Part shown: positions 58,876 to 64,000 of the stretch, piece by piece
Numbering within the stretch: the stretch's first letter is position 1
Layout of the letters: each line of letters begins with the position of its first letter
NCBI GenBank assembly: GCA_016946835.1
Contig: JACVTC010000061.1
Location: 665,501 to 729,500 of the forward strand
Direction of reading: 5' to 3'
DNA from: Neocallimastix lanati (nom. inval.)
Taxonomy: Eukaryota > Neocallimastigomycota > Neocallimastigomycetes > Neocallimastigales > Neocallimastigaceae
Length of the DNA: 64,000 nucleotides
Made by a program: the position numbers and the translations under genes
The notes under the pieces: generated by a model
Seen by the model: only the letters and a program-made list of their open reading frames with translations
The model's database searches: none
What the model was told of the DNA's origin: nothing

Positions 58876-61800
58876 AGCTCTCAAACTCATTTCTTAATTT
58901 ATTATTTATTTTTTTTTCAATTAATACTTTAATATTTCTCTTAACTCTGTTCTATTGGTCAGTATATCTTATTTAATACTTATTATTTGTACAATCTCAC
59001 TTATTTAAATGTATTAAATTAGTTATTTATCACTATAAATTATTTTTACTGTTATTTCTACATTATTTATAAGTATCGTATCAATTCATTTAATTTTAAT
59101 ACTAATATTCTTAATTTACAAAATTAGATTTTGTAAAATTGAATAAAAGAATAAATACTAAATAAAATGAAATTAAAAGAAAATTAAAATAAAGATGTTC
59201 TATTATAAACACTTAAATTGTTTTATAAGAAACTTTGATTTAATTTTAAAATTAATAATTGTATTTATTAAATTATTATTTATATATAAATTATTAATGA
59301 AAATTGATTATTAAAACTAAAAAAATAATATAATAAAATATTTATTATTTATAATAATTTATTAAAAATTTTAATAAAGAATAATTTGATAATTAAAACT
59401 AATATGCTAATATTTATTACTTATACTAATTTATCTAATATTTTAATAATAAAGAGTAATTTTCTTAAGAAATACTTACATATTTTTATATTTTTAATTG
59501 GTTTTAAACTATTTACATTTATAAGCAATAAAATAAATAAAATAAAATTAATTGTTATAAACGTTTACAAATAAAGTATTAAAATAAATGAATTTTAATT
59601 ATAATTTGTTTATAAAAGTTACTTTTAAAAATAATTAAAATTGAAGTTAAGTTATAAAATAAATAAATATTAATTATTATAAAAAATTAAAAGTAATTTT
59701 ACAACTATTTAATTATAAGATTTTAGATTTTTGTTTGTTTATGATAAGTGTTAATAAGAGTTTATATTAAAATTGTTTATTAATTGTTTACGAGTTTATT
59801 ATTTTGTTTGTTTAAATTATCTTTTAATATTTCTTTATTTATTGCTATTTTTCTTTTTTATTACAATTATCGTTCTCCCCTTATAAAAAAAAGAAAATTA
59901 TCTTCCTTTTATATTACATAAATTTAGTTATTAATCATTATTTTGTTATTACATTAATATTAATATAATTTATTATTCTAATTATTATATTTTATTTATA
60001 TACATTTATTATCTTAATATTGTTATTTTTATTATCAACTATTCTATTATTGTTTGCTTTAACTATTCTATTATTTTAAATTAAAAATAAATTTATAATT
60101 TTATTCAGAAACTTTTATCAATATATTTTATTTCTATATTCAATTATTATATTATTTCATTTATTATTTATAAATATTTACTATTATAAACTATTTATTT
60201 GAATTATACAGAAAGAAATGTTTTTGTATTTACCAGGATTTTATTTTGGAAGGGAAAGTCCAATGTAGGGAAAGGGAAAAATGGGACTAAAACTGTAGAG
60301 ATATTAAAAAGAATTATTATTATTGGATTTTATATAGTATTTAATAAAGCATATTTTGGAAGTTAAGAAATTAAAAAAGATATTAATAAAATATTTATTA
60401 TAAAAACATTAATTAGATATTAATTATAAAATATTAATTAAGGTATTTGTTCTAGAGTATTAATAAAAATATAAAATAAATTATTATAAAGGTTGATTAT
60501 CCATTATTAATTTTATTAATAAAGATTTATTATAAAAATATAAAATATATTAATAGAAAATTTATTATAATAATATAATATTGACATCATTTATCACACA
60601 CACTTTGAAATACTCTTATAATTGGCTTAATCCAATATAGGGTTGGAAGTGCCAACTACATATTTCAAATTATTAAAAATTGTTAAAATTATTAATACTT
60701 AAAAAAAAATAAAAATGTTTTTAAAGAAAATAAAATATGTTCTATAATAAACTTTTTATTTATTTATTAATTATTTAATTTCTACATTAAAATAATAATA
60801 AATTTTAAATATGATTATTAAATAAAATTAAATATAAATAATAAATACTAAAATAAAATTAACATATATTAATTATAACATTTAATAACCTGATTATTAA
60901 ATAATATTATATATAAATACTAATTGTATAATTAATACTATTTATAAATAATAAAATTTAATAACTTGATTATTAAATAATGTTATACTAATAAAACTAA
61001 TATTATGTATAAATAATACAATTTAATAACAAAGAATAATTAAATATTGAAAATATAACATCTATTTATATTTTCAAAAGAATTAAACTATTTTACTTTT
61101 TAAGTTGGTATCGAGATATTTTTAAATTAAGTTTTAATTAATATAATTTTTTATTATAATTTTTCCTAAAAAGTAGAATTTTGATGAAGAGTTTAATTTA
61201 ATTTTATTTTAAATTTATGGATGGTTATTAATTTAATTATTTGGATTAGATTAAATTTATTAAATTTACTAATAATTGATTTATAATTTCATTATACTTC
61301 AGCATTGATACAGTATTTTATTTATGTATCTAAATTAATATTTATTCATGGGCAATGACAATAAGGAATGATGACAAAATAATATATTCTAATATTAAAC
61401 AGAAATAACACATAACACACTAAAAAAAAGTAATAAATATTTTCTTTATTTTCTTTATTTTCTTTATTTATTTTAAATTATAAATTATTACATCAATTAT
61501 TATTATTGCTCTCCTATATAAATATTATAATTAATTATCTCAAATATATATAATCTCTCTCTTTAACTATATTAAACTAAAATATAAAAATAGCTATTTA
61601 TGTGGATTAATTTATCATAAGTATAAACTTATAAATAAAAGAATCCTCCGTTTAATAGTAAAATTCTAAAATTATATATTATTATTATAGAATTATTACT
61701 GACCAATAATATTTAAGTATTTCTTTAACCTAAAGAATCTACCTAAATACAATATTTATAGTGGTCACATATCAATATCTGAATATAATAATTATTAATT

Positions 61801-62400
61801 ATTCTTAATAATTCAATTTATATTAATCTCTTTTATTAACAATTTTACTCATAAATGAAGAAACTCAACTCTTATTCTTTAAATATAAGTAATTACTCAA
61901 TTATTTACCTATCTTTTTAAACTAATTTATAATCATTTAAACCTATTATTTTTATCTCTATTAGAATTCTTAATAAAAAACATAAAGAACTCTCTCTCTC
62001 TTTAATATTTATTTCTTTATCTTAGTCTATGTTTTATCTTAAATATTATTGGCTGTCTAATTATTTTAATTTATTTATCTAATAATTTACAAAAACATAG
62101 ATCTAAAATATTATAATAATTTAATTCGATTATAAATTTTCTTTTTTCTTTTATCTTTAATAAACACTATTAAAGATAATTTTTTTTTTCTCTTTTTACT
62201 TTATTTTATTTATTTTTACTTATTTTTATTTATTTTTATTTTTTTTTTATTTATTTATTTATTTATATATTTGATATTTGAAAATTTTGTAAAATTAATA
62301 TAAAAAATAAAATTATTATTATTTATTATTATTGTTTTATTTAATACTAATTTAAATTTTTTGTTACTTTTTTTTTTTTTTTTTTTTTTCTTCTTCTATA
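58876..62400. other. AT-rich intergenic, 3.5 kb
   Basis: Little structure. A purine-rich island at about 60235-60290 (ggaagggaaag and gtagggaaaggg) might be an old polypurine tract, with ttttggaagg also seen in reverse complement at about 46.45 and 50.24 kb. No coding sequence is recognised. Confidence 0.6.
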
Positions 62401-62410
62401 TTCACATAAA

Positions 62411-62527
62411 TTAACCCGTAATTTTACATAAACTAAAAATTAGAATAATACATATATTATCTCCATGTTCAATTAAAAAGTTTGCAAGGGTTGCATTTTC
62501 TATTGGAGATTCACCGTGTTTATCCAT
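62411..62527 (-). pseudogene. Ankyrin-repeat relic
   Basis: Minus strand from an ATG at 62527: MDKHGESPIENATLANFLIE, then HGDNI, then a stop after 38 codons. The D-x-x-G-x-(S/T)-P-I...LIEHGDNI pattern is one ankyrin repeat with its middle shortened. It is isolated in non-coding DNA and is probably a gene remnant related in type to the ankyrin gene at 53.4 kb. Confidence 0.4.
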
Positions 62528-63414
62528 TTTATTTATATTAAATAAAAAATAAAAATAATCTAAATAATAAATTGATAAGAATACTTCAAATAATGTCTAA
62601 AATAAAATAAATGTTTTATAATAAAAAAAATAATAATTAATAAAAATTAAAAATATAAAAGAAAGTAAATAGTATTATTTAACATTTTTTATTAGTAAAT
62701 AAATATAAATAATTTATTCAAAATAAAAAAAAATTATCTTTAATTAACAAATATTGTAAAATGGATTCTTAAAGTTAAAAGGGCACTTTACAATGAAGTG
62801 ATAATTATATTTTAATATTTAAAATTTTTTAATGGTGAAAAAGTAAAGATTTAATGTATTAGAAAATTTATATTTTTATATAAAATATACAATTTAATAT
62901 AATATATATTTTAATATATTTTATTATATTTTTGTTATATTATTACGAATATATTAAATTAAATTATGAACTATATTAAAAAGAAAATAATACTAAAAAG
63001 AAAATAATTTAAAAAAAAAAATAATTTTTTGAGAAGGGGAATTTTTATAATGATAGGAAATAATTAGTCAAAAATAATGAAGCTTTATTAATAAATTAAT
63101 CAGTGAACACTTTTCTTAAATTATATTATCTGAAATATAACTTCTTTATATATTATATAATTTAGTGAAATTATTTATAAAAATTGATTATTATTTTTTT
63201 TTAATATAGTTAATTATAAAATAAATAATCAAAAAATATTTTCAAGATGTTATTATAATTAAAAAGTTGTTAAATACTTCTTTCTTACAAGTTACGACGA
63301 ATACAACTTTAGAATAATATTTAAATATATAAAATATTAAATTAATATCAATTATTATTATTATAAATTACCAAAATCAATTTTATTTAATTTATTTTAT
63401 TATTTTTTTTTTTT
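62528..63414. other. AT-rich intergenic
   Basis: No feature recognised. Confidence 0.7.
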
Positions 63415-63665
63415 TAAATAATTAAACTTAGAAAAAATAAAAAAAAAAGATTTATAATTTTATTTTTATTTTTTTTTTTTTTTTTTAAATAATTAAACTA
63501 TAAAAAATAAAAATAATAAAAAAACATCTCAAAACATAAAAAGAAAACATAAAAAAAAAAAAAAAAAAAAAGACTTAAAATTTTATTTTATTTTATTTAA
63601 ATAATTAAACTATAAAAAATAAAAATAATAAAAAACATCTCAAAACATAAAAAGAAAACATATAT
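63415..63665 (+). repeat. Tandem repeat with aaataattaaactataaaaa unit
   Basis: The block aaataattaaactataaaaa...aaaacatctcaaaacataaa occurs twice (about 63487-63550 and 63598-63660). A more diverged partial copy precedes it (63415-63475). Units are separated by A/T runs. Confidence 0.85.
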
Positions 63666-63679
63666 ATTAATTATAGTTC

Positions 63680-63716
<37 letters not shown>

Positions 63717-63844
63717 GTATTTCAAGATAAAAATCATATATATAACCATAATTATTATTTATTTTAAAGTTTAAAAAAAAAAAAAGAAAATTAATTTATA
63801 AATTCTATTATATATTATATTTTATTAGATTTACTTTATAAAAA

Positions 63845-63996
63845 ATAAATAAGATAAAACTTTATTAAGATAAAACTTTATTAGTTTTATTATAATATTT
63901 TTTTTTTAAATATATATATATGTACAATATTAGTACTAGTTTTAAAACTTTATTAAGATAAAACTTTATTAGTTTTATTATAATATTTTTTTTTTT
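63845..63996 (+). repeat. Direct repeats at right edge (aagataaaactttatta)
   Basis: aagataaaactttatta occurs at about 63850, 63868 and 63954. The last two copies continue identically through gttttattataatatttttt, giving an approximately 86-bp period that runs to the window end. Confidence 0.85.
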
Positions 63997-64000
63997 AAAT

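Noticed and set aside
1-64000. Organellar origin because of the extreme A+T content
   Set aside because: GT..AG introns, secretory and GPI-type signals, LTR retroelements and LINEs all indicate nuclear DNA; no organelle rRNA, tRNA or respiratory genes are seen.
1-64000. tRNA genes
   Set aside because: No T-loop/anticodon-arm combination forming a full cloverleaf was found. The tRNA-like 14-mers at 4186 and 36645 are primer-binding sites of retroelements, not genes.
1-64000. CRISPR-like arrays
   Set aside because: All direct repeats seen are head-to-tail tandem copies or microsatellites, without regular unique spacers.

Overview
The window is extremely A+T-rich eukaryotic nuclear DNA. It has long A/T homopolymers, (AAT)n and TA tracts, sparse single-exon genes, and one gene with three GT..AG introns. 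It is littered with Ty1/copia, Ty3/gypsy and LINE remains. The composition, the Asn/Ala-rich GPI-type tails and a scaffoldin-like CX4C surface protein point most strongly to an anaerobic gut fungus (Neocallimastigomycota). A dictyostelid-like AT-rich genome is the main alternative. I see no tRNA, rRNA or CRISPR array.

Layout: 1-5.6 kb holds a minus-strand Ty1/copia fossil running off the left edge, split by a 768-bp solo LTR that has clean TG..CA ends and a 5-bp target duplication. 6.2-8.6 kb is a decayed LINE. 8.9-11.4 kb holds a weak gag-like relic and a host coding relic. 13.1-14.2 kb is a gene for a multi-pass membrane protein; its promoter and start codon are repeated in inverted orientation 0.7 kb away. 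14.2-20.3 kb is otherwise non-coding and repeat-rich.

20.3-23.6 kb holds two convergent, nearly identical genes for a secreted 8-Cys, GPI-tailed protein. A third copy lies at 38.9-39.6 kb and a divergent fourth at 56.2-56.9 kb. 25.2-31.1 kb is a zone of broken surface-protein genes, a LINE relic and a 0.6-kb tandem duplication. 32.2-35.6 kb is an intact four-exon gene for a modular Cys-repeat surface protein.

36.5-38.2 kb is a second copia fossil. 44.1-51.2 kb is a retroelement graveyard of copia, gypsy and LINE pieces plus an LTR with its polypurine tract. 53.4-54.8 kb is an ankyrin-repeat gene ending beside a perfect 48-bp palindrome. 57.6-58.9 kb is another LINE copy. The last 5 kb is almost featureless, apart from a short ankyrin-like relic and local tandem repeats.

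The intact host genes share a theme: five of seven encode secreted or cell-surface proteins (four paralogues of one GPI-type family plus the modular CX4C protein). The others are one polytopic membrane protein and one ankyrin protein. No operon-like or pathway-like arrangement is visible.
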